Of a DNA stretch of 64,000 nucleotides, positions 35,864 through 44,465 are shown one piece after another. The translations under genes and the position numbers were made by a program. Origin of the DNA: Paenibacillus pabuli (GTDB lineage Bacteria; Bacillota; Bacilli; Paenibacillales; Paenibacillaceae); contig NZ_CP073714.1 of NCBI RefSeq assembly GCF_023101145.1, positions 7,537,166-7,601,165 on the forward strand, in the 5' to 3' direction. The notes under the pieces were generated by a model that was not told the origin of the DNA, did no database searches, and saw nothing but the letters and a program-made list of their open reading frames with translations. Within the stretch, counting starts at the first letter, position 1, and every line of letters begins with the position of its first letter.

Positions 35864-36835
35864 TTATTTCGCCTCCTCCTCATACAACCAGCAAGCAACT
35901 TTATGGCCAGTAGCGTCAGTATGTAGAGGTGGTTCCTTCTCACGACATACATTCATACAAAACTCACATCTGTCGTGGAAGTGGCAATTCTGTCCCAATT
36001 CAATAGGATTAGGAACCTGACCCGGGATGGAATACAGTCTGTCCTGCTTCTGATTGATCACCGGCTTGGCTTTTAACAAGCCTTGCGTGTATGGATGCTT
36101 GGGTGACTTGAACAGCTCGTAAACCGAAGCCTCTTCAATCACTTTACCTGCATACATGACAACCACATAATCGGCCATTTCTGCAACGACTCCTAGATCA
36201 TGAGTAATTAGCATAATGGACGTATTTATTTTATCCTTGATGTCACGCATCAAGTCCAGAATCTGAGCCTGAATCGTAACATCCAATGCAGTTGTCGGCT
36301 CATCAGCAATCAAGAGCTTAGGATTGCAGCTCAGTGCAATTGCAATCATAATCCGTTGCCTCATGCCACCACTGAGTTCATGCGGATAAGAATCATATAT
36401 TTTCTCAGGGCGAGGAATTCCCACCATTGTAATTAGCTCGATAGCGCGCGCCTTTGCTTCCTTACGGCTCAACAGTGTATGGAGCAATATGGGCTCGGTA
36501 ATTTGCTCTCCAATCGTCAGTACCGGATTTAGAGAAGACATCGGTTCCTGGAAAATTACAGATATATCATTGCCACGGATTTGGCTCATATCACCTTTAC
36601 TGAGCTTCAAAAGATCCTTGCCTTCAAACAATATTTCCCCGCCTGCAGGAGGGGTATCCACGAGGCGCATCAGAGACATCGCTGTAACACTTTTTCCGCA
36701 ACCTGATTCACCCACAACACAGAGAGTCTCTCCTTCACGGATATTGAAACTCACGTCATCGACGGCTTTCACGACTCCAGCAGATGTATGAAAATGCGTT
36801 TTGAGATTGCGGAATTCAACTAAGTTTTTTGCCAT
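35864..36835 (-). CDS. oppD: Oligopeptide ABC importer ATPase OppD
   Basis: 323 residues. Walker A GESGCGKSV, signature LSGGMRQRIMIAIAL, Walker B LLIADEPTTALD, C-terminal domain with CHFHDRCEFCMNVC, whose cysteines may bind an iron-sulfur cluster as in related peptide transporters. Its stop is one base from the oppF start, so the two ATPases are co-translated for the OppDF heterodimer. Confidence 0.95.
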   Translation of the reverse strand: MAKNLVEFRNLKTHFHTSAGVVKAVDDVSFNIREGETLCVVGESGCGKSVTAMSLMRLVDTPPAGGEILFEGKDLLKLSKGDMSQIRGNDISVIFQEPMSSLNPVLTIGEQITEPILLHTLLSRKEAKARAIELITMVGIPRPEKIYDSYPHELSGGMRQRIMIAIALSCNPKLLIADEPTTALDVTIQAQILDLMRDIKDKINTSIMLITHDLGVVAEMADYVVVMYAGKVIEEASVYELFKSPKHPYTQGLLKAKPVINQKQDRLYSIPGQVPNPIELGQNCHFHDRCEFCMNVCREKEPPLHTDATGHKVACWLYEEEAK

Positions 36836-36845
36836 ATCGCATCTC

Positions 36846-37769
36846 CTACTTCTTCATTTTTGGATCAAGCGCATCACGCAGTCCGTCACCAATCAAGTTA
36901 ATCGCTACAACCGTTATTAATATGCATATTCCCGGAGGAATCCAGAGCCATGGTCTTTTACGGAATTCGATAATACCGTTCGCCTCAGAAATCATATTCC
37001 CCCAGGATGGGGTTGGTGGAACTACCCCAAGTCCCAAATAACTTAGCGCAGATTCAGCCAAAATCGCGGAAGCCACACCCAGCGTAGCGGATACAATAAT
37101 AATTGGAACAGTATTCGGAAGTAAATGTCTAAATATTTTACGACGATCGCGTAATCCTAGTGCCTCAGTAGCCTGCATAAACTCTTGCTCCCGAAGCGTT
37201 AGAATCTGTCCACGAACCAGCCTTGATAGGCCGGGCCACGACAGAATACCCATAATCAGCATCAAAAAATAAATCCGGTCCTGTGGAGGTACCTTCAAAT
37301 CAGACAACAACGCCCCTAAAATGATTAGAAGAGGCAGCGTAGGAATCGACATAAAGATCTCAGCAATACGCATGATAAATGAATCAATAAATTTTCTATA
37401 AAACCCCGCCAAGGCACCGAGTGTGGCGCCTAAAACAACTGAAATAAACGTAGCGACCACTCCGACCATAATCGAGATCCGGCCAGCCAACATTACGCGC
37501 AGCAACACATCCCGACCCAACTTGTCTGTTCCCAACCAGTGCGTGCTGCTCGGTGATTGGTTTTTGTCTATTACTTTATAATCGTTTATGCTAAACGGAG
37601 AAATCCAAGGTCCGAAGCAACAAATGAGAACCATCATTACAAGTATTAAAAGTCCTGCCAATGCAAGCCGATTCCGGGAAAAGCGTCGTATTGCAATCCG
37701 CCAAGGAGAATCGGGCTGCCGGACAGGAACCTGTGCTTTCGATTTTAGTGGTGCAGCCTCAAGTGACAA
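36846..37769 (-). CDS. oppC: Oligopeptide ABC importer permease OppC (TTG start)
   Basis: 307 residues, six membrane segments. The cytoplasmic EAA loop is visible as QATEALGLRDRRKIFRHLLPN. The start is TTG (37767-37769), nine bases after AGGAG; there is no ATG nearby in frame. Forms the channel with OppB. Confidence 0.93.
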   Translation of the reverse strand: MSLEAAPLKSKAQVPVRQPDSPWRIAIRRFSRNRLALAGLLILVMMVLICCFGPWISPFSINDYKVIDKNQSPSSTHWLGTDKLGRDVLLRVMLAGRISIMVGVVATFISVVLGATLGALAGFYRKFIDSFIMRIAEIFMSIPTLPLLIILGALLSDLKVPPQDRIYFLMLIMGILSWPGLSRLVRGQILTLREQEFMQATEALGLRDRRKIFRHLLPNTVPIIIVSATLGVASAILAESALSYLGLGVVPPTPSWGNMISEANGIIEFRKRPWLWIPPGICILITVVAINLIGDGLRDALDPKMKK

Positions 37770-37781
37770 TGATATCTCCTC

Positions 37782-38744
37782 CTACTTCAATCTAATTCTG
37801 GGATCTGCTACCCCATAGAGAACATCTGACAACAGCGTACCTAGAAGGGTCAGCGCAGCCATAAATATAGTGAATCCCAGCATAAACGGATAATCACGCA
37901 TCGTTATGGACTCCAGATAGACCTGTCCTACGCCTGGCCATACAAAGATTTTCTCAAGGATAATAGCTCCACCGAACAGAGCTGGCAATTCAAATCCCAT
38001 AAGAGTGATGGCAGGAAGCATGGCATTGCGAAGTGCATGTTTAAAAATAACTGTTCTTTCCTTTAATCCTTTTGCACGGGCTGTACGAATATAATCCTGA
38101 CGGATGACCTCAAGCATACTCGTTCTGAAATAGCGAGTAAGGCTTCCTGTACTTAACATCGTTAAAACCAGTACCGGCAAAATAGCATGATAACCGATGT
38201 CCATAATGATGTTCCATGTAGATCCTGTTTGACCAGCCGTAGTCATCCCTCCAACAGGCATTAACTTGAGATCAATTGCAAGGAACTTGATTAGAACCAA
38301 TCCTATAAAAAAGGATGGAAGAGACATACATAAAAATACAGCCATGGTGACTATTTTATCGAAAAACGAGTATTGAAATTTCGCTGAAAATACGCCGGTA
38401 AAGATTGCTATGATCCATGAGAAAATCAAGCTCAGAAAAGCGATAATAAACGAACTCCACACATAATCGCCGATAACGTCCGTGACCGCACGTTTGTGTT
38501 GTAACGAATCGCCCATATTACCGGTAAGCATGTTACCCACCCAAATAAAGTATCTCTCTACAGGACCCTTATCTAGTCCGTAAATTTCTCTTAACTGCGC
38601 AGCCTTTTCTGCTGTCATACTCGGGTTTTGCTGAGCCGTAATATAATCACCTGGAACCAATGTTGTGATCGCGAAGACAATGATTGTAATTCCGAGCATT
38701 GTCGGAATCATTTGCAGCAGCCGCCGGATAATGTACTGCTTCAT
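37782..38744 (-). CDS. oppB: Oligopeptide ABC importer permease OppB
   Basis: 320 residues, six membrane segments, N-terminus MKQYIIRRLLQMIPTMLGIT typical of DppB/OppB. EAA loop: RTARAKGLKERTVIFKHALRN. AGGAGGAATATT precedes the ATG. A 12-pair hairpin in the gap to oppA may lower its expression relative to the binding protein. Confidence 0.94.
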   Translation of the reverse strand: MKQYIIRRLLQMIPTMLGITIIVFAITTLVPGDYITAQQNPSMTAEKAAQLREIYGLDKGPVERYFIWVGNMLTGNMGDSLQHKRAVTDVIGDYVWSSFIIAFLSLIFSWIIAIFTGVFSAKFQYSFFDKIVTMAVFLCMSLPSFFIGLVLIKFLAIDLKLMPVGGMTTAGQTGSTWNIIMDIGYHAILPVLVLTMLSTGSLTRYFRTSMLEVIRQDYIRTARAKGLKERTVIFKHALRNAMLPAITLMGFELPALFGGAIILEKIFVWPGVGQVYLESITMRDYPFMLGFTIFMAALTLLGTLLSDVLYGVADPRIRLK

Positions 38745-38771
38745 AATATTCCTCCTGGGTCAGAAGTGGAT

Positions 38772-38799
38772 AAGCTCAGCTCTGGCGAGAGCTGAGCTT
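38772..38799 (-). other. Intercistronic hairpin between oppA and oppB
   Basis: AAGCTCAGCTCT-GGCG-AGAGCTGAGCTT, perfect 12-pair stem with a four-base loop, no T-run after it on the minus strand. Such structures downstream of binding-protein genes often protect the upstream mRNA part. Confidence 0.6.
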
Positions 38800-38821
38800 T
38801 ATCGATTTCATGTTGATATTC

Positions 38822-40579
38822 TTATTGTTCCAGTTCTGCTTTGTACAGATCTACTACAAACTTTTTATAAGGAGTAATATCCAAACCGTTCACACGACCG
38901 TTGATTGCCCAACCATCTCTTCTTTGATACATCAAAATATCAGCAATATCTTTGTTTAATTCTTGATAGGCTTTGGCATAGATTTCTTTACGTTTTTCGA
39001 TATCGAGTTCGCGTTTACCTTGTTTCATCAGATCATCATAAGCCTTGTTGGAATATTTAATTCGATTTTGTGCTCCTTTGGTCAGATACACTGTGGAATC
39101 TGGATCAGGCGTTAAGCCCCAAGCCATGAAGTACATATCGAAGTCGCCTTTATCCGTCTTGTCGAGGATCGCGTTAAAATCGAGCGTTTCCGCTACAATA
39201 TCAATTCCCAGCTCTTTATAGTTTGCTGTCATAATTGGCAGGATTGCATCTACAACAGGGTTATCGGATGTACCTGAAAAGTCAATTTTGAATTTCTCTC
39301 CGTTTTTCTCACGAATACCGTCGCTTCCTACAGTCCATCCAGCTTCATCCAACAGAGATTTAGCTTTTTCGATATCGAATTCATATTTCTCGATACCTTC
39401 ATCTGTATAAGCCCAGGATTGCTTCGATTGAGGAACGTTGATAACATCTGCGAATTTACCATAAACGGCTTCTACAATCTCGGCACGATTCAAACCATAT
39501 ACAAGGGCTTGTCTTACTTTAGGATCTTTAAATTTTTCTTTTTCATGGTTCATACCAATGTAGCCATATCCATTAGTAGGGAAGATATTGATATCCAGGA
39601 ACCCGAGTGCTTGCAAAGCTTCTACGTTATCTTCATCTACAGTGACCATATCCATATCGATTTCACCAGTTTCGAGCATAGCCAGTTTAGTTTCGTCTGT
39701 AGTGGACTTAAAGATGACATTTTTGATTTTTGGGGCACCAGCAAAATAATTCTCATTGGCCACCATTGTTACTTCTTGACCTGGTTTGAAAGAGGTCAAA
39801 ATATATTGCCCCGTACCCAGTGGTTTATCATTCAGAGCTTTAACCGACTCTACGTTACCTTGTTTATAGTCCTTACCATAGTAATGTTCTGGAAGGAAAG
39901 CTATGCCACCCAAAAAATCTTTGGTTAGGGCAGTAACTTCAGTAACCTCAACCTCCACTGTGTTATCATCAATGATTTTCACACCGGATATTTCATTTGA
40001 TTTTCCATCATAATACTCTTGTCCACCTTTAATTGAATAGGACAGTGGATCAGAAGATCCATCATAGCTTTTGTCATGAAGCACTTTCAAAGCGAAGTAG
40101 AAATCTTTAACTGTTGCAGGAGTCCCGTCAGAATAAGTTACACCTGGTTTCAGTTTAAACGTGTACTTCAGGCCATCGTCACTCACATCAATGCTGTCAG
40201 CAAGATATGGGGAGTATGTTCCGTCTCCATTAATGGTTTCAAAACTGTCGAAAACCAGCAGGTTGATCATATCATCGTAAGCTGAGTCCTGAAATAAAGG
40301 GTTAAAGACCCCTTTAGGTGAGGTGGTACCTACAACCAATGTGTCTTTACGGTTTGTAGCAGTTGATGGATTCAGCGACATGTCAGTTGCTTCAAATAGA
40401 CCATCGTTTTGAGTCGAATCTTCCGGAGTCGAACCTTCTGGAGTTGGATTGTTAGTCTGCGTTTCTGTTTTCGGTGTGCCTTCTGGAGTTGGTTCAGCGT
40501 TCTCTCCACCAGAACATGCTGCCAATACAGTTACCAACATTAGCATGATGACCAGCATTAAAGAAAATCTCTTCTTCAT
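38822..40579 (-). CDS. oppA: Oligopeptide-binding lipoprotein OppA
   Basis: 585 residues, SBP family 5. Signal peptide with lipobox VLAAC (Cys22), a Pro/Thr/Glu-rich linker (about 25-60) and the two-lobed binding domain (VGTTSPKGVFNPLFQDSAYD; KLKPGVTYSDGTPATVKDFYFALK). GAGGGGG precedes the ATG. Captures peptides for OppBCDF. First gene of the operon. Specificity (nutrient, signalling or wall peptides) cannot be read from sequence. Confidence 0.94.
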   Translation of the reverse strand: MKKRFSLMLVIMLMLVTVLAACSGGENAEPTPEGTPKTETQTNNPTPEGSTPEDSTQNDGLFEATDMSLNPSTATNRKDTLVVGTTSPKGVFNPLFQDSAYDDMINLLVFDSFETINGDGTYSPYLADSIDVSDDGLKYTFKLKPGVTYSDGTPATVKDFYFALKVLHDKSYDGSSDPLSYSIKGGQEYYDGKSNEISGVKIIDDNTVEVEVTEVTALTKDFLGGIAFLPEHYYGKDYKQGNVESVKALNDKPLGTGQYILTSFKPGQEVTMVANENYFAGAPKIKNVIFKSTTDETKLAMLETGEIDMDMVTVDEDNVEALQALGFLDINIFPTNGYGYIGMNHEKEKFKDPKVRQALVYGLNRAEIVEAVYGKFADVINVPQSKQSWAYTDEGIEKYEFDIEKAKSLLDEAGWTVGSDGIREKNGEKFKIDFSGTSDNPVVDAILPIMTANYKELGIDIVAETLDFNAILDKTDKGDFDMYFMAWGLTPDPDSTVYLTKGAQNRIKYSNKAYDDLMKQGKRELDIEKRKEIYAKAYQELNKDIADILMYQRRDGWAINGRVNGLDITPYKKFVVDLYKAELEQ

Positions 40580-41279
40580 GAAAATCCCCCTCGAAAGTTT
40601 TCTGATTTCTCACTTCTAATAAATTATCTGGATATAAATATCCATGAATAATTACGCATATTGGCTCATGCTGTGAAATCTTGATGTAAACTATCTAGGA
40701 ATGATTGATTTAGACCGATGGTCAATTAATGCTGACAATTCCTAGCGGGATTATAACGCAAAATAATTAATGTAATCATACGTGTAAATTTAGATGACGT
40801 CAATGCTTAATTTGAGATTTATGGTATAAATGTTTTTTATAGCACAGTTTTGGGTATTAGTTATACTTTAAAGGGAATAAATCAAGGAATTTGGAGCCTT
40901 TTGGTTACTTTTTATGGTAGAGTCTGAATCTTAAAAATACCAATTACCTAAATACATGACATTATCATTACACGAGTTGTGTAGTTAAATGTTAGAAATC
41001 TAGATAAAACAAATTATTATGTTAGGTATGAGGGAATTGTGGAGGTCTTACTTCATTTGGAAGTGAAATTGGTTTCAATCCAAATTATGTGCTTTTAGAG
41101 GTGTAGTTTAGATATTGAAGGTGAATTTCTAGTTATTATAGTATAGTTTCATTTAATCGCTTATGTAAAGACCAAATTGTCATCTTTTATCATTTATTTT
41201 ACAAAAGAAAGAAAAAAGCCCTGCAAAATGCAAGGCTTTTCTAATATTTATACATATATGTGTATATATAATATCCTTT
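40580..41279. other. AT-rich region upstream of opp, no gene
   Basis: About 700 bases, notably AT-rich, with no frame that has a ribosome site. It must hold the opp promoter; several TTTACA/TTGAC-like hexamers exist, so I do not choose one. The terminator at 41212-41240 belongs to the next gene. Confidence 0.45.
41212..41240 (-). terminator. Terminator after the M15 peptidase gene
   Basis: On the minus strand AAAAGCCTTGC (loop ATTTT) GCAGGGCTTTT pairs over 11 positions with one G-U, then more T. 40 bases past the stop. Confidence 0.85.
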
Positions 41280-41873
41280 TTACTGTGTGTCCGAAGGTCT
41301 TTTCCCACGCTTCAAATCATTGATGCTTAATCCAAAGTCCATCTGCAAGTGAGGATAATCCGGAAAGTTAGCCCAATCTCCTCCCCATGTGAACCCTAGT
41401 TCTTTGGCAAGCTCTACAACTTCCAGCCAATCTGCCTTTCCATTGCCGTTATCATCACGTTCCATATCCCATACTACATCTCCTTCAGGAGTCCGCAACG
41501 CAAAATCAATAGCCAAACCATAGTTGTGATAGGACTCTCCCCCTTTGGCGTTGGTTACAATATTTCCGGCAATAGAGCGTCCTTGATTATAGAGCGCATC
41601 TTGTTCCTCAATGCTGCGAAAACCATGTGTAATCACGATTTCGATCCCTCTCCTGGCTGTCTTTCGAACCAACAACTTCTCGCTTTCCGCGACTACCGGA
41701 TGGAGTCCAGTGATCGGCAGTGCTTCTTGTACGTTGGTTCGTGGCCATATATCATAGGAATCTCCTTTTTGCTGTAACCACACATATATAATGGAAAGCA
41801 AAAATGTAGCTACGATCCAAAATCGCAGACTACTCTTGCGTCTCTGTTTAACTTTACGTTTGGATGTGTTCAT
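41280..41873 (-). CDS. M15-family peptidoglycan peptidase (CwlK/VanY-like)
   Basis: 197 residues. Basic N-terminus and a membrane anchor at about 17-34, so extracellular. The M15C zinc site is visible: HGFRSIEEQDALYNQG, His and Asp in SYHNYGLAIDFAL, and the final His in YPHLQMDF. Closest in layout to CwlK-type L-Ala-D-Glu endopeptidases; a D-Ala-D-Ala dipeptidase/carboxypeptidase role is an alternative. An internal DDNGNGKAD segment resembles a calcium-binding loop. AGGAGAG precedes the ATG. Monocistronic. Confidence 0.88.
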   Translation of the reverse strand: MNTSKRKVKQRRKSSLRFWIVATFLLSIIYVWLQQKGDSYDIWPRTNVQEALPITGLHPVVAESEKLLVRKTARRGIEIVITHGFRSIEEQDALYNQGRSIAGNIVTNAKGGESYHNYGLAIDFALRTPEGDVVWDMERDDNGNGKADWLEVVELAKELGFTWGGDWANFPDYPHLQMDFGLSINDLKRGKRPSDTQ

Positions 41874-42038
41874 GCTCTCTCCTGATGGTGGAATCTATAT
41901 TCGTTCATACTCACGCTACCTGATATCAGTAATATAATAGATTCTATTATAAATCATTTACGCCTGAATTGCTTCCATCGTCGCAGCTCTTACGAAATCC
42001 AATTACCAGGAGATAACCACCTTAATTATTTTCAGATG

Positions 42039-42071
42039 CAAAAAAGCAGCCGGCTATAAGCCGACTGCTTT
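42039..42071 (-). terminator. Terminator of the rpsF-ssb-rpsR operon
   Basis: On the minus strand AAAGCAGTCGGC (loop TTATA) GCCGGCTGCTTT pairs over 12 positions with one G-U, then TTT. 20 bases past rpsR. Confidence 0.85.
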
Positions 42072-42090
42072 GTATCCATGCTGAGTAAGA

Positions 42091-42363
42091 CTACTCAGTT
42101 GTGTATGGCAGCAATGCGATTTGACGGGAGCGTTTGATGGCAATCGTCAGCATGCGTTGATATTTAGCGCTAGTACCTGTTACACGGCGTGGCAAAATTT
42201 TTCCGCGCTCGCTGATAAATTTACGAAGCAAGTCCGTATCTTTATAATCGATGTGAGTAATTTTGTTAGCTGTGAAGAAGCACACTTTACGACGTTTGTT
42301 ACGGCCGCCACGGCGAGCCGGTCTTTTATCGTTGTCTCCGCCTTCTCTTTGCTTGAAGCTCAT
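42091..42363 (-). CDS. rpsR: 30S ribosomal protein S18
   Basis: 90 residues. Conserved RRKVCFF, IDYKDTDLLRKFISERGKILPRRVTG and KYQRMLTIAIKRSRQIALLPY. Binds 16S rRNA next to S6. AAAGGA precedes the ATG. Last gene of rpsF-ssb-rpsR. Confidence 0.98.
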   Translation of the reverse strand: MSFKQREGGDNDKRPARRGGRNKRRKVCFFTANKITHIDYKDTDLLRKFISERGKILPRRVTGTSAKYQRMLTIAIKRSRQIALLPYTTE

Positions 42364-42418
42364 GCTTTTCAGTCCTTTCCTATCGTTTAGCCAATCACTC
42401 TAAGAGTGTCGGTTCACG

Positions 42419-42904
42419 TTAAAATGGCAAATCATCATCCGATATATCAATCGGTTTTCCGTCATCGGAAAAAGGATCCTGATTGTTGCTACGCGAATTG
42501 TTGTTATTGTTCGCGCGCCCGCCGCCTCCGTAAGAAGGCTCTTCACGCATTGGTTGCCCACCGCCGCCACCGTTATTATCACGGTTAGCTGACTCCAAGA
42601 AACGGACGTTATCGGCAATGACTTCGGTCACGTATACACGTTTTCCTTCGTTATTCTCGTAATTCCGTACTTGAATGCGTCCTTCGACTGCAGCTAGGCG
42701 TCCTTTGCGCAAATAGTTTGCACAAGTCTCAGCAAGCTGTCTCCAGGTTACGACCGGAATGAAATCCGCTTCCCGTTCTCCCCCTTGGCTTGTAAACGGT
42801 CTGTCCACTGCCAAAGTAAATTGCGTTACTGCTACTCCAGCTGGAGTATAGCGCAACTCAGGATCCCGGGTTAACCGGCCGATCAGAATGACACGGTTCA
42901 ACAA
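42419..42904 (-). CDS. ssb: Single-stranded DNA-binding protein (TTG start)
   Basis: 161 residues. OB fold 1-105 (LNRVILIGRLTRDPELRYTPAG), a Gly/Asn-rich linker, and the acidic tail DISDDDLPF that binds partner proteins. The start is TTG (42902-42904) behind AAGGAGGGG; the next codon is also TTG. Protects single strands at forks. Confidence 0.98.
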   Translation of the reverse strand: MLNRVILIGRLTRDPELRYTPAGVAVTQFTLAVDRPFTSQGGEREADFIPVVTWRQLAETCANYLRKGRLAAVEGRIQVRNYENNEGKRVYVTEVIADNVRFLESANRDNNGGGGGQPMREEPSYGGGGRANNNNNSRSNNQDPFSDDGKPIDISDDDLPF

Positions 42905-42952
42905 TGTAATCCCCTCCTTCAGAGCGTATTGGTGCGTTGATCACGAGTTGTC

Positions 42953-43246
42953 TTAAGCAGACTTAACGTCGTTTGTAATGAGATAACGAATTACTTCGTC
43001 AGAAATCTTCATGAGACGCTCAAGTTCAGTAACTACTGCTGGTTCAGCAGTGAAGTGTACCAATACATAAACACCATCACGGAATTTCTTGATCTCATAC
43101 GCAAGACGGCGTTTACCCATAACGTCGTGAGCTGTAACTTCACCACCGCCGTTGGAGATGATGCCTTGGAATTTATCGACTGTAGCTTGAACAACTTCTT
43201 GCTCAACATCAGGACGAATAATGTACATCACTTCATATTTGCGCAT
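42953..43246 (-). CDS. rpsF: 30S ribosomal protein S6
   Basis: 97 residues, MRKYEVMYIIRPDVEQE, ending LITNDVKSA. AAGGAGGTG lies before the chosen ATG; the frame stays open upstream but is leader. First gene of the rpsF-ssb-rpsR operon. A short CTCAA/TTGAG hairpin at about 43275-43290 lies in the leader; it is too small to call a protein-binding leader. Confidence 0.97.
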   Translation of the reverse strand: MRKYEVMYIIRPDVEQEVVQATVDKFQGIISNGGGEVTAHDVMGKRRLAYEIKKFRDGVYVLVHFTAEPAVVTELERLMKISDEVIRYLITNDVKSA

Positions 43247-43447
43247 AATTTTCACCTCCTTATGGACTCTGGCCCTCAATCTAGGTTGAGAGCAAGGAAC
43301 GAGCACAAACTCGAACTATATTAATATAACAAATATGAAGTCTCAATGCAAGCAAACGTTCCCTCTTTTCATTACACATGATCATAACTCCAATGGAGCA
43401 CACTATAGAAGCAACATTGGAATCCATTATGCCAAGGAGGTTTTATC

Positions 43448-43642
43448 ATGGGTGAAAAAACCGAGTTTGAACCAGGAGACAAAGCTCCAAACGATGGTGA
43501 GTACACCGAGGTTGGTGAGAAGAGCTTTCATACGGAGATTAACAATCCGAAACGGGTAACCCTCCAAAAGGGCGAAGCTTTCCCTGAAACAAGCAATCAG
43601 AATCGCAAGTGGAAGAAGCTAACCAAAGCCCGTGTCCACTAA
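43448..43642 (+). CDS. yjzC: YjzC-family small protein
   Basis: 64 residues of the YjzC-like family: GEKTEFEPGDKAPNDGEYTEVGE, then VTLQKGEAFPETSNQNRKWKK. Function unknown; charged, soluble, no cysteines. The ribosome site AAGGAGG seven bases before the ATG is ideal. On the plus strand, divergent from rpsF; a broken small gene and a terminator follow it. Confidence 0.85.
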   Translation: MGEKTEFEPGDKAPNDGEYTEVGEKSFHTEINNPKRVTLQKGEAFPETSNQNRKWKKLTKARVH

Positions 43643-43731
43643 TCGCAAATGTTTTTTTTCACACCGCTGTATATAAAACGTACTAATGCACATAATACAA
43701 TCAGGCGGTGCACGAGAGAGGTGTGGTTCCG

Positions 43732-43942
43732 TTGGACAACGAAGCCGAACATTTACTGTTGGAGATTCATCCCGTAATTTAAGAAGCAAGATGGTTGTGT
43801 GTAAGGCCTTTGTCTGAAGCACAAGTATTGCGATAAGCAGTACGTACGCCAGGTTTCTGATCGTTACGACCGATTGTTTCCTAACAAACCGAATGCACCG
43901 CCGAATGGAGAGCCCTTAGGGGCTCTTTGTTTTTTGACATAA
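43732..43942 (+). pseudogene. Probable broken small cysteine-containing gene
   Basis: A TTG behind AGAGGTG opens a frame for MDNEAEHLLLEIHPVI and then stops. If one T in the ATTTAAG near 43780 is skipped, reading goes on as KKQDGCV, meets a TAA at 43802-43804, and then runs openly through GLCLKHKYCDKQYV and RLFPNKPNAPPNG to a TAA at 43942. The pieces join into one plausible protein of about 70 residues with three cysteines in CV..GLCLKHKYC. So it looks like a frameshift plus a nonsense change. Caution: the last codons overlap the terminator at 43909. No homologue known to me. Confidence 0.45.
43909..43936 (+). terminator. Plus-strand terminator after yjzC and the broken gene
   Basis: AGAGCCC-TTAG-GGGCTCT followed by TTGTTTTTTG. 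It would end transcripts from yjzC or the decayed gene. Confidence 0.8.
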
Positions 43943-43956
43943 ATTATAAAAAAATT

Positions 43957-43988
43957 AACAAAAAGACCTTCCAATTAGGAAGGTCTTT
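43957..43988 (-). terminator. Terminator after tRNA-Ser
   Basis: AAAGACCTTCC and GGAAGGTCTTT, perfect 11-base arms, loop of five; on the minus strand TTTTTGTTAATTTTTTT follows. 65 bases past the tRNA. Confidence 0.85.
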
Positions 43989-44053
43989 AACATGTATAGA
44001 ACTCAACTCACATTGAGTAATTTATAATTTTCACTAAGCAGAAATTGATTAGT

Positions 44054-44145
44054 GGCGGAAAGGGTGGGATTCGAACCCACGCACGCTGTGACACGCCTAG
44101 CTGATTTCGAGTCAGCCCCCTTGGGCCTCTTGGGTACCTTTCCGC
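44054..44145 (-). tRNA. tRNA-Ser (anticodon CGA)
   Basis: On the minus strand GCGGAAA pairs with TTTCCGC. The anticodon arm GCTGA-CTCGAAA-TCAGC gives CGA, which reads UCG. A long variable arm of the serine type follows, then T-arm GTGGGTTCGAATCCCAC. CCA is not encoded. 92 bases. The discriminator base appears to be C, unusual for serine tRNAs (normally G); the exact 3' end should be checked. Confidence 0.9.
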
Positions 44146-44255
44146 AGCAATAATGATTATATCATGACCATTTACAGAACGCAATACCTGAGCTATGCTC
44201 GCATGTAAACGTTATTATGGAGTGCGCAAAGAGTAAACATTACCGCGTTATTCCA

Positions 44256-44465
44256 TTAGGATTCAACTGAATCCTCTGCCGAACGAAGTACCTTCTTCAT
44301 GTTTTTCTCGAATTTCGCTCTGGGAATTAATACACTGTGTTTACACCCTACACACTTAATGCGAATATCCATGCCCATCCGGATAATCTCCATCTCATTG
44401 CTGCCACATGGATGCTGCTTCTTCATCTGCACAATGTCCCCAAGCTGGAAACTTTTACGCTCCAC
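44256..44465 (-). CDS. DUF951 family protein (YyzM-like, GTG start)
   Basis: 69 residues. DUF951: FQLGDIVQMKKQHPCGSNEMEIIRMGMDIRIKCVGC, with cysteines in HPCG and CVGCKH that could bind a metal; function unknown. GTG start at 44465, overlapping the mscS end by 11 bases, with AGGGGG upstream inside mscS. A typical neighbour of the MscS gene near the origin in Bacillales. Confidence 0.88.
   Translation of the reverse strand: MERKSFQLGDIVQMKKQHPCGSNEMEIIRMGMDIRIKCVGCKHSVLIPRAKFEKNMKKVLRSAEDSVES

Noticed and set aside
43260..43300. Ribosomal protein S6 leader motif before rpsF
   Set aside because: Only a five-pair hairpin is visible; the conserved core of the known S6:S18 leader is not evident.
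43619..43822. 67-codon minus-strand frame opposite the broken gene
   Set aside because: No ribosome site and composition of an antisense shadow.
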